A stretch of 64,000 nucleotides of DNA from Garcia nutans. Lineage: Eukaryota; Streptophyta; Magnoliopsida; Malpighiales; Euphorbiaceae. Location: the NCBI GenBank assembly GCA_947685225.1, contig CANTUV010000072.1:4278001-4342000 (forward strand), in the 5' to 3' direction. The first letter of the stretch is position 1, and each line of letters opens with the position of its first letter. Shown piece after piece: positions 35,194 through 45,699 of the stretch. The notes under the pieces are model-generated. The model saw only the letters and a list, made by a program, of their open reading frames with translations, did no database searches and was not told the DNA's origin. The position numbers and the translations under genes are program-made.

Positions 35194-37035
35194 ATGGCAA
35201 CCTCTTCTTCATCAAGCTCTCATGGAAATCTTAACTCTGTTCTTAGACCCTACTTTGATGGAATGGATTACTCATACTGGAAACACAAAATGTACTTGTT
35301 TCTAGACAGTGAAGGGATTGAACTATGGGATTTCGTGGAAAGTGAGTGGAAATCTCCCACTTATGAAGTTGATGGCATTCAAGTTCAACTTCCCAAAGCT
35401 CAATGGTCAACTAGCAATATCAGAGATCGATTCAAGAACAATAGAGCTGCTTCCATCTTGATGAATTCCATTTCAAGAGAAGAAGTTGGAAGAGTTCAAC
35501 ATTTAACTTGTGCACATTGCATTTGGAAAACACTTGAAAACTACCATGAAGGTACAACTCAAGTGAGATTCACCAAAAAACAAATGCATGTCCATGAGTA
35601 TGAGCTATTCAAGATGAAACCAAATGAAAATGTCACCGACATGACCAATCGCTTGCTTGCTGTTGTTAATGAACTAAAGAAGTATGGCAAGGTATATGAT
35701 CAAGGTAATGTAAACAGCAAAATCTTGAGAGCCCTAAGAGCTAGAAAGAACTTTGAATCCAAAGTATCATCCATAGAAGAAGCTCATGATCTCAGCACAT
35801 TAAGAACTGACGAGCTAGTTGGAAAGTTACTCACATTTGAGCTACATAGTGAGAAAGAAGAAGATCAAGGTGAGAAAGAAAAGAGAAAACCAATTGCACT
35901 CAAAGCAATAAAAGAAGTTGAAAGCTCAAGCAATGAAGGTACTGATGATGAAGATGAAATGGCAATGTTCTCAAAAAGAATCAATGAATGGAAAAGGAAG
36001 AAAAGATTAGAAGCAAACAAAGGCACACCTCCAAAATTCTCCTTCAAAGATAAAGAAAAGAAAAATGAGGTAAAATGCTATGAATGTGGAAAAACTGGTC
36101 ACATTAAATCAGATTGCTTCAAATTAAAGAACAAAAATAAATGGGATAAAGAAAAGAAAAAGTCTCTCAAAGCCACATGGGATGACTCTTCCTCAAGTGA
36201 AGAAGAAGAAGAAGGAGGAATTGCAAATCTTTGTCTCATGGCTATTGAAGATGACTCCAATGAGGTAAGTACTCAATCCTTTGATCTAGTAGCACATGAT
36301 GATATAAATGATATAGATGATAGTGATTTGATTGAGCACATGAATTTTAAAATAGAAAAATATTTCTCTAAAATGATGCTCTATAAAGAGAAAAACTCTA
36401 AGTTAGAAAAGGATTTTATATGCTTAAAGAACTCTACCTTAGAATTGAAATCCTCAAATGAACACTTAATGAATACAATAGGAGAATTAAATAAAAGTTC
36501 ACATGACTTAGAAAAGGTGATTAAAGAGAATGAGACATTGAAGAATGAACTAAAAGAACTAAAAGAATCAATTTCCAGATTTCATAGAGGAAAGGAAGCG
36601 TTGAACACATTAATTAATAATCAAAGATCACCTTCCTTGAAATATGGATTAGGATTCAATGGCTCAACCAACATTGCACCTAGCAAACCAACATTTGTGA
36701 AAGCATCTACAACTGAAATTTCTGATGTTCATGTCAAAGATGCTTGCACCAAGTCTAAAAGAACTTCTTATGGTTCACTAGGAGATAAAGCCAAAAATAA
36801 CTATGCATTGTTGTTCACTAAACTTGCACAAAAGAAATCACATACTTGTAGTTGTATGTATAATGCAAAAAGAAAAATGCAGAAGCATAAAAAGCCATGG
36901 CAATGCACATATTGCATGAAATTTGGACACAAAAACTTCTATTGTTATATAAGAAAGGCTCATCTCAAGTTAGAAGACTCTTTTTCTACTAACCATCAAG
37001 GACCCAACTTCATGTGGGTACCTAAAAGAAGATGA
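35194..37035 (+). CDS. gag: Gag protein of Sirevirus-type element G
   Basis: 613 codons, open throughout. The N-terminal copia-type gag domain (RPYFDGMDYSYWKHKM at about 18-33, then MHVHEYELFKMKPNENV, NRLLAVVNELKKYG and ILRALRARKNFESKV) extends to about 215. A charged linker is followed by a CCHC knuckle CYECGKTGHIKSDC at about 295-308, an acidic stretch, a long coiled-coil-like Glu/Lys/Leu region (about 385-470) and a second knuckle-like CTYCMKFGHKNFYC at about 570-583. A gag of over 600 residues with a coiled-coil region is large for copia elements and fits Sireviruses. It ends MWVPKRR, and its stop overlaps the pol ATG (ATGA at 37032-37035). The product forms the particle in the cytoplasm. 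Confidence 0.92.
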   Translation: MATSSSSSSHGNLNSVLRPYFDGMDYSYWKHKMYLFLDSEGIELWDFVESEWKSPTYEVDGIQVQLPKAQWSTSNIRDRFKNNRAASILMNSISREEVGRVQHLTCAHCIWKTLENYHEGTTQVRFTKKQMHVHEYELFKMKPNENVTDMTNRLLAVVNELKKYGKVYDQGNVNSKILRALRARKNFESKVSSIEEAHDLSTLRTDELVGKLLTFELHSEKEEDQGEKEKRKPIALKAIKEVESSSNEGTDDEDEMAMFSKRINEWKRKKRLEANKGTPPKFSFKDKEKKNEVKCYECGKTGHIKSDCFKLKNKNKWDKEKKKSLKATWDDSSSSEEEEEGGIANLCLMAIEDDSNEVSTQSFDLVAHDDINDIDDSDLIEHMNFKIEKYFSKMMLYKEKNSKLEKDFICLKNSTLELKSSNEHLMNTIGELNKSSHDLEKVIKENETLKNELKELKESISRFHRGKEALNTLINNQRSPSLKYGLGFNGSTNIAPSKPTFVKASTTEISDVHVKDACTKSKRTSYGSLGDKAKNNYALLFTKLAQKKSHTCSCMYNAKRKMQKHKKPWQCTYCMKFGHKNFYCYIRKAHLKLEDSFSTNHQGPNFMWVPKRR

Positions 37036-40000
37036 TCACAATTTTCTTGCAGGTATGCCTAAAATCTACTATCAATGAAAGCACATGGCTTGTGGATAGT
37101 GGATGCTCAAGGCATATGACTAGAAATGCAAAGCTCTTTACAAGTATTACCTATAAACATGGAGGTAATGTAACTTTTGGAAACAATGCTAAAGGTAAAA
37201 TTCTTGGTGTTGGCTCCATTGGTTCTATTGGTAAGGATTTAATTGAAGATGTATGGCTTGTTGATGGTTTGAAACATAACTTGCTAAGTGTTAGTCAACT
37301 TTGTGATAAAACATACTTTGTCAAGTTTGATTCCAAAGAATGCAAGATCACAAATTCAAATGATGTTATCATATTTAAGGGCACTAGAACAAACAACACT
37401 TATAATGTCAGCATACATTCAAATCATACATGTTTAATGTCCACTAATAATGATGCATGGTTATGGCATAGAAGACTAGGACATGCTGGTATGGATCAAT
37501 TGAAATTTATTTGCAATGAGAACTTAGTTGATGGCTTACCTAAGATAAAATATGATAAAGACAGAATTTGTGAACCTTGTCAACATGGTAAGCAACATAA
37601 AAGCTCATTTAAATCAAAAAGTGTTATAAGCACCTCTAGACCTTTAGAGCTCATTCATTTAGATTTGTTTGGACCAAATAGAGTTACAAGCTTAGGAGGC
37701 AAATCATATGCATTTGTTCTTGTTGATGACTACTCTAGATTCACATGGGTTAATTTCTTAGCTCAAAAGAATGAAGCCTTTAATTACTTCAAAACTTTTG
37801 CAAAAAGAGTTCAAAATGAAAAAGGATATGTGATCACATCTATTAGAAGTGATTATGGCAAAGAATTTGAAAATGAAAACTTTGAAGGCTTTTGCAATGA
37901 ACTTGGCATTTCACATAATTTTTCTGCTCCTAGAACTCCACAGCAAAATGGTGTAGTCGAAAGGAAAAATAGAACTTTAATCGAAATGGCTAGGACAATG
38001 CTCAATGAATATGATTTACCATCTTATTTTTGGGCGGAAGCCGTTAATACAACTTGTTACATTGCAAATCGTGTTTACAAAAGGCATTTAACTAATAAAA
38101 CCTCTTATGAGCTATGGAATGGAAGAATACCCAGAATTGGATATTTTAGAGTATTTGGATGCAAATGCTTCATATTGAATACCAAGGATAATCTTGGAAA
38201 ATTCTCATCCAAATCAGATGAAGGCATATTCTTAGGATATTCATCATATAGCAAAGCATATAGGGTATTTAACATGAAAACTCTAGTTATAGAAGAATCA
38301 ATGCATGTTGTATTTGATGAATCATCTAAACTTGATCAAAAGAAAGGTATTACTTTCAATGACCCTGTAGGTACTCTTGAACCTCTTGAATCTATTGATG
38401 CTCCAAAGATCAATCAACTTGAAGAAAAGACTCAAGATCTACCTAAGGATTGGCAATACAAGAAAGATCATCCAAAGGAACTCATCATTGGAGAAACATC
38501 TAAGGGAGTAACTACTAGATCTAAAATTAATCATGTTGATGTTAATTTTGCTTTTGTTTCTCAAATTGAACCAAAAACTATTGAGGAAGCTTTAAATGAT
38601 GAAAATTGGATAACTGCAATGCAAGATGAACTTAATCAATTTGAAAGAAATAATGTTTGGCAACTTACTCCTAGACCTATAGATCATTCTATAATAGGAT
38701 GCAAATGGGTTTATAGGAATAAGCTTGATGAAAATGGTCACATAATTAGAAATAAAGCAAGATTGGTAGCCAAAGGTTATAATCAAGAAGAAGGTATTGA
38801 CTATGATGAAACCTTTGCCCCCGTAGCCAGATTAGAAGCTATTAGAATATTACTTGCTTTTGCATGTCATATGAACTTTAAGCTTTATCAAATGGATGTC
38901 AAAAGTGCATTTCTAAACGGACTTATAAATGAAGAAGTTTATGTAGAACAACCACCTGGTTTTGAAAGCTACAAATTTCCTGATTATGTTTTCAAACTTA
39001 CCAAAGCTTTATATGGATTGAAACAAGCACCTAGAGCTTGGTATGATAAACTTAGTGCATATTTGCTTGAAAATGGTTTTTCAAAAGGAAAAGTAGATAC
39101 AACTCTTTTTGTTAAAAAGGATAAGCACAACATTTTGATTGTACAAATTTATGTGGATGACATAATATTTGGAGCTACTAATGAAGTCTTGCGCAAACAA
39201 TTTGCTTCTTGCATGACTAGGGAATTTGAAATGAGCATGATGGGTGAACTCAAGTTTTTCCTTGGACTGCAAGTCAAGCAATGTGAAGATGGGATCTTCA
39301 TCAACCAATCCAAATATACAAAAGAACTCATCAAGAAATTTGGAATGGATGGCTGCAAAACTAGCAAAACTCCTATAAGCACATCATTGAAATTAGGTAA
39401 AGATGAAAATGGTAAAGCAGTAGATGAGAAGAAATATCGAGGTATCATCGGATCACTACTTTACTTAACCGCTTCTAGGCATGATATAATGTATAGTGTA
39501 TGTCTTTGTGCTAGATTTCAAACTTGTCCTAAAGAATCACACTTAAATGCCACTAAGAGAATCTTGAAATATTTGAGTGGTACAATGCATTTAGGACTTT
39601 GGTATCCTAAAAATACATCATTTCATATTATAGGATTTTCAGATGCAGATTATGCTGGTAGCATCTTAGATAGGAAAAGCACAACAGGAGCATGTCACTT
39701 TCTTGGTAATTGTCTAGTTTCTTGGCATAGTTATAAACAAGCATCGGTTGCTTTATCCACAACGGAAGCTGAATACGTTGCAGCATGTTTTTGTTGCACA
39801 CAAGTATTATGGATGAAACAACAATTGCTTGACTATGGTAAAGTCTTTAATAATATCTCCATTAAATGTGACAACACTAATGCTATCAATTTGTCTAAGA
39901 ATCCTATCCAACATTCTAGATCCAAACACATAGATATTAGACATCATTTCTTGAGAGAAAATGTACAAAATCAGAATATAATCCTAGAATTTATAGATAC

Positions 40001-40103
40001 AGAAAATCAACTTGCTGATGTCTTTACAAAACCCTTGAATGAAGATAGACTTAACTTCATTAAACTTAACTTAGGAATGATTGATGGAATCACTTTGAGT
40101 TAA
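37032..40103 (+). CDS. pol: Pol polyprotein of Sirevirus-type element G
   Basis: 1,023 codons, open. Order: aspartic protease WLVDSGCSRHMT (about 19-30); GAG-pre-integrase with HRRLGHAGMDQL and CEPCQHGK (about 145-190); integrase with HLDLFGP, RSDYGKEF and QQNGVVERKNRTL (about 205-310); RT with QMDVKSAFLNG and YVDDIIFG (about 620-715); RNase H with FSDADYAG and STTEAEYVA (about 868-920) and the end FTKPL. Integrase before RT is the copia order. It starts one base upstream of the gag stop in the -1 frame. The upstream pol frame is closed at 37023-37025, so expression needs a shift within about ten bases or stop-restart at ATGA. Confidence 0.93.
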   Translation: MITIFLQVCLKSTINESTWLVDSGCSRHMTRNAKLFTSITYKHGGNVTFGNNAKGKILGVGSIGSIGKDLIEDVWLVDGLKHNLLSVSQLCDKTYFVKFDSKECKITNSNDVIIFKGTRTNNTYNVSIHSNHTCLMSTNNDAWLWHRRLGHAGMDQLKFICNENLVDGLPKIKYDKDRICEPCQHGKQHKSSFKSKSVISTSRPLELIHLDLFGPNRVTSLGGKSYAFVLVDDYSRFTWVNFLAQKNEAFNYFKTFAKRVQNEKGYVITSIRSDYGKEFENENFEGFCNELGISHNFSAPRTPQQNGVVERKNRTLIEMARTMLNEYDLPSYFWAEAVNTTCYIANRVYKRHLTNKTSYELWNGRIPRIGYFRVFGCKCFILNTKDNLGKFSSKSDEGIFLGYSSYSKAYRVFNMKTLVIEESMHVVFDESSKLDQKKGITFNDPVGTLEPLESIDAPKINQLEEKTQDLPKDWQYKKDHPKELIIGETSKGVTTRSKINHVDVNFAFVSQIEPKTIEEALNDENWITAMQDELNQFERNNVWQLTPRPIDHSIIGCKWVYRNKLDENGHIIRNKARLVAKGYNQEEGIDYDETFAPVARLEAIRILLAFACHMNFKLYQMDVKSAFLNGLINEEVYVEQPPGFESYKFPDYVFKLTKALYGLKQAPRAWYDKLSAYLLENGFSKGKVDTTLFVKKDKHNILIVQIYVDDIIFGATNEVLRKQFASCMTREFEMSMMGELKFFLGLQVKQCEDGIFINQSKYTKELIKKFGMDGCKTSKTPISTSLKLGKDENGKAVDEKKYRGIIGSLLYLTASRHDIMYSVCLCARFQTCPKESHLNATKRILKYLSGTMHLGLWYPKNTSFHIIGFSDADYAGSILDRKSTTGACHFLGNCLVSWHSYKQASVALSTTEAEYVAACFCCTQVLWMKQQLLDYGKVFNNISIKCDNTNAINLSKNPIQHSRSKHIDIRHHFLRENVQNQNIILEFIDTENQLADVFTKPLNEDRLNFIKLNLGMIDGITLS

Positions 40104-40653
40104 TTAAAACTTTTGCCTTACAATAAAGTTTCTATGTGCATAAATTTATTTTTTCATAACACACTTGGAATATCTTCCATCTTTCCTTGAATTTTTCATT
40201 TTTAAGTATGTCGCCGTCGCTCCAGTGTCCTTTAGCGATCACTATCTCGTCTGCCAGTTTCATTTAATAAAAATCTCTGTGCGCGGCCGCACCAATTTGA
40301 ATAGTTTCGACCGTTACAGACCGTTTCTTCCCTCGCGAGCGTATCTATCTTACTAATGGTCGCTAGACCACATGTCGCGATTGCACCTTATTAAATCTGG
40401 GACCGCACCATGTACACTCTACTCGAAAATTTATAACCGTTGGCTGTGTGACAGGTCGCAACTCTTAACTTTCAACAGTCATAAATGGCTATTTTCTTAA
40501 TTCCATCTATTTAAGAGTATGTTACAACAGTTTATCTGATATTTTGCTTATTAAAACACACAAACTTCCTTCTGAAACCCTAAAAACTTCTCAAAATCAT
40601 CTGTTTCTCAATCACTCTCTGTTTTCCAGTTTACTTCTGCTCTTTCTGTTCTA
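40104..40653 (+). other. Intergenic leader between pol and ORF3 of element G
   Basis: 550 bases with no ORF of note. Bases 40210-40450 again contain scattered CGCGACC/GGTCGC-type motifs like those of the LTR. Bases 40500-40653 look like a plant promoter and 5' UTR: a TATA-like CTATTTAAG at about 40506, a CT-rich stretch, and an acceptor-like TTTTCCAG at about 40623-40630 before the ATG. Confidence 0.5.
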
Positions 40654-42051
40654 ATGGCTCCCAAAAGAAAAACCACCTCCAAAATAAAAGGTCAAGCCAA
40701 GAGAGTTCCAGGAATCACCATTAGAGAACCCATTGTTGATCCTCCATCTCCTCCACAGTCTAGAAGAGGTGAGAAAATTCACAAACCTCACCACCAAACT
40801 TCTGAGGAAGACATTAGGTATGCCATGCTAAAGAAAAAGAAAGTTGAAGGCACAAAATCTCCTTTTGGTGGGATGCTTTCTGCCTTGGGCATCAAGGACG
40901 AAATTGAGAGATTGCTGGATGTCCTTGGATGGAGAAAATTTGTCTTTCCAGAAGAGGTAGGCTATTCTAGTCTAAGTAAAGAGTTTCTGATGTCTCTTCA
41001 AATAGAGAAGAGTGCAAACTCTGCACTAGGATGGTATGGAGTTAGGTTTAAGCTCTTTGATAACTACCAATCCTTAACCTTAGAAGATTTTGGCAGAATT
41101 TGGAACTTCCCTTCTGAAGGTATAACCTCTTACAATGACCAAATCTTCTCTAACCAAACCCTTTCTGATTTCTGGCAAGAAATTTCCATTGAAACTTCTT
41201 TTGAAAAAGAATCTAAAGCCAGACATATTAAAACTCTCACCCATTGGATGCTCCACAGGATTATCACCTACACCATCCATCAAAGAGCAGATGGGAATGA
41301 GAAAGTAACCAAAAGAGACCTCATCTTTCTATATGCTTTCACCCACAATATCAAAATGAACACAACCAAGTTCTTGATTGATACCCTCTATCATCATGTT
41401 GTTACAAGAACTGGTACTTTCTTCCTATCCTCACAAATTACTGAAATAGCTAGGCACCTAAACCTTCTAAATGATCTGAATATAGCTACTTTGAGAAACC
41501 CTTTCAATCTTGCCTCCAGTGCTATCACAATAGATTACTTAGAGCATGCTGGATGTGTAAGGAAGATTGAAGGATCATATGTATACTGCTTTGGCAAGAA
41601 ACGAGTTATGGATAAACAAAAGAAAAGGCCAAGGTATAAAATTGAGGGAGAGGGAGATTCTGTAGAAGTTGTTGTGGAATTACCTCCAAAAGCAACTTCA
41701 TCAAAAGCTGCTCAAGAAACTACTTCATCCTCCACACAACTCATCCTCCAAGCCATCAAAACTCTCTCCAGGAATCTCTCTAAGTTCAAGAAGAGTGTCT
41801 CCAAGAGATTCCAGCACTTGAACAAGAGAATAGACCTTATATCTCACATGCACCATGATCTATATGACATGCAAGGCAAATTACACTTGCCTCAATGCAA
41901 CCTTGAAGATTGGGATATAAGTGATCACACCCTAAGCATTCCTAAAGAAGAAGAGTCCATTAGCACTAGCTCTGTCTCTGTTGCTCCTCAAGATAAAGGA
42001 AAAGCTCCTTTAGTTGAAGAAGAGTTAGATGTAGATGATGACTCTGAATAG
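40654..42051 (+). CDS. Extra ORF (ORF3) downstream of pol in element G, function unknown
   Basis: 465 codons, open, in the position where Sireviruses carry an env-like ORF. I see no signal peptide and no transmembrane segment. A basic N-terminus (MAPKRKTTSKIKGQAKR) is followed by a globular region (about 60-310) with WRKFVFPEEVGYSSLSKEF, GWYGVRFKLFD, LEDFGRIWNFPSEG, ThrHisTrpMLHRIITYTI and TKRDLIFLYAFTHNIKMNT. Then come a coiled-coil-like stretch (about 365-405) and an acidic tail. The globular part resembles, by eye, the retrotransposon ORF1-type 'putative plant transposon protein' domain found in many plant gypsy elements; I cannot confirm this. It has its own TATA-like site and AATAAA (about 42115-42120), as if a whole transcription unit had been captured. 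Confidence 0.75.
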   Translation: MAPKRKTTSKIKGQAKRVPGITIREPIVDPPSPPQSRRGEKIHKPHHQTSEEDIRYAMLKKKKVEGTKSPFGGMLSALGIKDEIERLLDVLGWRKFVFPEEVGYSSLSKEFLMSLQIEKSANSALGWYGVRFKLFDNYQSLTLEDFGRIWNFPSEGITSYNDQIFSNQTLSDFWQEISIETSFEKESKARHIKTLTHWMLHRIITYTIHQRADGNEKVTKRDLIFLYAFTHNIKMNTTKFLIDTLYHHVVTRTGTFFLSSQITEIARHLNLLNDLNIATLRNPFNLASSAITIDYLEHAGCVRKIEGSYVYCFGKKRVMDKQKKRPRYKIEGEGDSVEVVVELPPKATSSKAAQETTSSSTQLILQAIKTLSRNLSKFKKSVSKRFQHLNKRIDLISHMHHDLYDMQGKLHLPQCNLEDWDISDHTLSIPKEEESISTSSVSVAPQDKGKAPLVEEELDVDDDSE

Positions 42052-42451
42052 CTTTAATTTTTTCTTTCATATGTTTGTTGCTTTACTTTCTGCCTTTGTA
42101 CTTTCTTCTATCCTTAATAAACATGTTTGTTGCCAATGTTATTTGTTTTTTCTCTATCCTTATTTGTTTTAATTTTTGATTTTAACATTTTTGCCTATGA
42201 CAATGGGGGAGAAAATAACAAAATGGAATGAAACATAGAATACACCATGGGAGAGAAAAAGAGAATAGTATAATGGGAAAAAGAAAATGGTATGAAAAAT
42301 GGCTTAACATAGAAAAATGTTTGCACCAAGATAATCTAATAATCACAATGCTCTTAATCATGTATTATGCATATATTAAGGGGGAGCATTTTAAAACTTA
42401 TCTTTTTTCTCATCATTCCATTTGAATTGTCAAAGTCAAAATGGGGGAGAT
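42052..42451 (+). other. Element G 3' untranslated region and polypurine tract
   Basis: Contains AATAAA near 42115, a GGGGGAG-containing block near 42380 and the PPT AATGGGGGAGAT at 42440-42451, directly before the 3' LTR. No supported gene. Confidence 0.75.
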
Positions 42452-43884
42452 TGTTAGACAAATGATCTTAATTTTGATCCCTGACAACTCAAATGGATGA
42501 TCTATTTAACTTGTTTTTGAAGAATCTTGTTGCAGGATTAGGTTGCTTCAATTGAAGGTGAACAGAACATTTCTAGCAGTCGCACCTCAGCTAAAGACGA
42601 CCGCTCCATGCAATTACAGGATGAAACCTTGTCACAGTAGGTTTCGCGGTCAGAAGTTCGACCTAAGTCGCGACCGCTCCTATAGAATAGCGACCGTCCA
42701 TATATGTGAACGACCGCTACTCAAGGAACTTAAATCATTACAATCACAGTAAGGTTCACGGTGACAAGAATGGTGAATGACTCGACCTCGCTTACCACTT
42801 TAGCGACCGCTCATTCAGAGTCGCGACCGCCCCACCATTCAAGAAGAAATTGCTTAAAGAGACAGTAGTGTTCGCGTCCTCAGGTGCGTCCATAAGTTCG
42901 ATGCGAGAATATGAGTTCGACCGCGATATGCTACCAAGGGGGACCGCGAGATTCAAATAATGGTGGACATCTCTTTTGCTCTATCAGAGAATGACACGTG
43001 ACATGACCGTTGTAAACCCACTTCAATATTCAAAAAGGGCGACCGCACCTTTGCTTGGCGCGACCGTCCCGACAAACACAGCATGGGCAAGAACCGGTCC
43101 GACAAATACATCATGGGCAAGATTCCAGCTGCAGAGCACTAAAATTCGACCGTTGAAGCTTTTTCAAAAGTAGCGACCGTCCCTGGTTAAAAGGACGACC
43201 GCGTGAATCATAAGTGCGACCATCCTTGTATGAAGGGCGACCGCTAAGTGCTTCAAACAGTTTAAGTAAAGAAGGTCTAAGCTGCCAAGACTTTATTCTC
43301 AATATCAATAACGGCTAGTAAGACCACATTGGCTATAAATACAATGCTTCTATGAGAAAACAAAAAAAAGGAGACACAAGAGAAAAGATTTTCATAGCCA
43401 AGCAACAAATTTTCTTTTACTTAAACTTGCATTTGAATTGTAATGAATGTTAGGTGTTAGCATTGAAAACACCATTGTATAAGTTTGAGTGTGAGCTTGG
43501 GAAACACTTGGGTTGTGAGAGTAAGCCTTGTAAAACTCTTGTTAGGTTGTGAGAGTAAGCCTTGTAAAACTCTTGTTTGGGTTGTAAGTGTGAGCCTAAG
43601 AAAAACACTTGTGAAGTTAGGTGTGAACTTGTGAAAACACCAAAGTTGGAAGTGAGCTTGTAAAAACTTCAAAGATTAGTGGAACCTTAACAAGTTGTTA
43701 AGGAAGTGGATGTAGGATTGAAGTAAATCTGAACCACTATAAATCTTGTGTGTTCTTTCTTTCTTCCATTACTCAACCAACTCTCTATTCCGCGTTTCTT
43801 GTTTGTTGAGTTTTTTAAATTGTCATTACTTCTTGAGGAAACCAATTCACCCCCCCCCCTCTTGGTTGCCATCTTGGGACAAAA
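42452..43884 (+). repeat. Element G 3' LTR
   Basis: 1,433 bp with about thirty differences from the 5' LTR. Ends GGGACAAAA where the 5' LTR ends GGGACAACA, then the AATAT target duplication. The segment shared with Tekay LTRs is at 42620-42677. Confidence 0.92.
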
Positions 43885-43889
43885 AATAT

Positions 43890-45143
43890 GTTTCCTAATT
43901 CAACTAGAATTTGTTTTAGGTACTGTTTTATATTAGGTTAAGGATTCTGAGTGAGGTTCGGCTATAAGTAACAATGTTTTAGAATTCATAAGGGTGGAGA
44001 AAACATTAACAAGGTAACATTAAGAGGGGGCGGCAAGGAACATTAACAAGATAGCAAAGAGACGGCAACAAACAGAAAAGATTAGCATCAAACATTCATC
44101 GGTAATCAATCCATCAAAGACAGCAGTGCTGTCTTTGTTAATTGTTCATGCAAAAGTTAATTATGGAGTAACCAACGAGTGGATGTTTGATCTTTAATCA
44201 TGAATTATTTATTTTTATGGTAGTTTTGTTTCTTTGATTAATAAGAACATGCTTGCATGCAGTAACTTTGAACACACAGTAGCTTGATCTTTGAAAGTGA
44301 AGTAAATTTTTTTTTTTCATTTTAATAACTTTAATCATTTGCTTTGTTTTTTGTCATAATAACTTTAATCTTTTGCTTTAATTATCACATTGATCAATTG
44401 GTATTCGTAATCCCACTGGCATATTTCATAAAGCATAAAACTATCAAGTAGTCAACAATTAATTGTTAAAATCTATCTTGTTTAATTTAACTTCAAGAAC
44501 CGTATGTTATTTCATTAAAACTCAAAGCCTCAAACTATTTTTATCCAAAAGCCTAAACCATTTCATTATTAAACTCCAAAATATTGATTATTTTTCCAAA
44601 ACCTTAATTTATTTTTCCAAATCCAAAATTGTGTTTTTTTCATGCAGTAAGTCAATTCCAAAAACCCTAATTCCAAAACCCTATTTTAAAAAACCCTAAT
44701 TCCAAAAACCCTAATTCCAAAACCTTAGTTTTAAAAACCCTAATTTTAAAAACCCTAATTCCAAAAAACCCTAATTCCAAAAACCCTAATTCCAAAACCC
44801 TAATTCCAAAACACTAGTTTCAAAAACCCTAAAAATCCTAATTTCAAAACCTTAATTATAAAACTTTTGTTTCTAAAACCCTAAATTTTGAAACTCTAAA
44901 TTCAATTGATAATTCTTTAAAACCCTAAATTTACATATTTGTTAATTTATTTGATTTTAGATTTGATTATATAGTTTATTATATTTTTTGATGGTTGATT
45001 TATTTAATTTCAATGCTTGATTTATTTAATTTATCATGGATGGATGTTTATTTTATATTTTGATTAATAGCTTTGATGAATGATTTATTTATGGTGAATG
45101 GTTATTTATTTTATCAATTTTTTTAGATTTCCAAATGTTGTAA
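43890..45143. other. Unassigned repeat DNA right of element G
   Basis: No gene seen. It includes a short palindrome near 44118-44138 (AAAGACAGCA/TGCTGTCTTT) and the CCCTAA-rich array listed separately. If bases 33205-33704 and this stretch belong together, G inserted into them. Their origin is not recognised. Confidence 0.5.
44656..44930 (+). repeat. Degenerate CCCTAA-rich array
   Basis: About eleven CCCTAA cores separated by AATTCCAAAA-type spacers, with an irregular period of about 13-17 bases, degrading at both ends. CCCTAAA is the plant telomere unit, but here it is embedded in a longer, imperfect period, so it is a minisatellite or interstitial telomere-like track and not a telomere. 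Confidence 0.75.
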
Positions 45144-45699
45144 GAGGTATGTTTCCACTTGGTGGGTACCTCATTAGTTAAATATCATGTAATTTAAATT
45201 GCTTTTCTATTTTAGAACTTATGTAAAGGACATGTTTCTACCTTTCGGTGGGTGTCCTATGTAGGCATGGGATGTAAAGACATGTTTCCATCCTTGGATG
45301 GGTGTCCATTTAATTGTTTTGTTTGGACATTTCTTTGATTCTTTTAATATATCGATGCTTTATTTTAATTATTGTGTGTAATATGGATAATATTATTATA
45401 TTTAAGAATTTTATAATATTAAAACCTGTAAAGGAGGCCGGTTCCAATGAACCGGGCGTTGTGGGGGTGTGGGCCATTTCTCACCTTCCCCACACGTACC
45501 TAACTTTCCCAACCCATTAGGGGGTTGGAGATTCCTTAGGAATCGAGTCATCCACCCCTTTCTTTTTCCCGGTCCGACCGGGTGGTGACTCCATTTTCTT
45601 CGGACTTAGGTCCATGTTCTCTAAGGCCCCGAGCCTAAACAGTGCCGAAGTCGCAAGAACCATTCCACCGGGAGTGGGGGCAAAAATCCCCACTCACAC
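45144..45699 (+). repeat. Left arm of a large inverted repeat
   Basis: Pairs with 46627-47185 in reverse complement over its whole length, at roughly 85% identity by eye. Begins with three successive hairpins (45144-45172, 45228-45257 and 45279-45307), then AT-rich sequence, then a GC-richer part with GGCCGGTTCCAATGAACC and a G-run GAGTGGGGGCAAAA near the inner end. Family not identified; LTR or leader of a Tat-like element is possible. Confidence 0.8.

Larger units (their letters stand above)
33705..43884 (+). mobile_element. Sirevirus-type Ty1/copia element G with extra 3' ORF
   Basis: 10,180 bp. The LTRs are 33705-35139 and 42452-43884 (TGTTAG...GGGACAACA), the target duplication is AATAT (33700-33704 and 43885-43889), and there is a Met-type PBS, a long separate gag, pol in copia order (protease, integrase, RT, RNase H), a third ORF and a PPT. 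The long gag with two zinc knuckles and the additional ORF before the 3' LTR point to the Sirevirus (SIRE/Maximus) lineage. I count about thirty differences between the LTRs, so it is older than A and C. All three ORFs are open. Confidence 0.93.

Noticed and set aside
44656..44930. A true telomere or chromosome end
   Set aside because: Units are irregular and interrupted by AATTCC spacers, and TE sequence continues on both sides.
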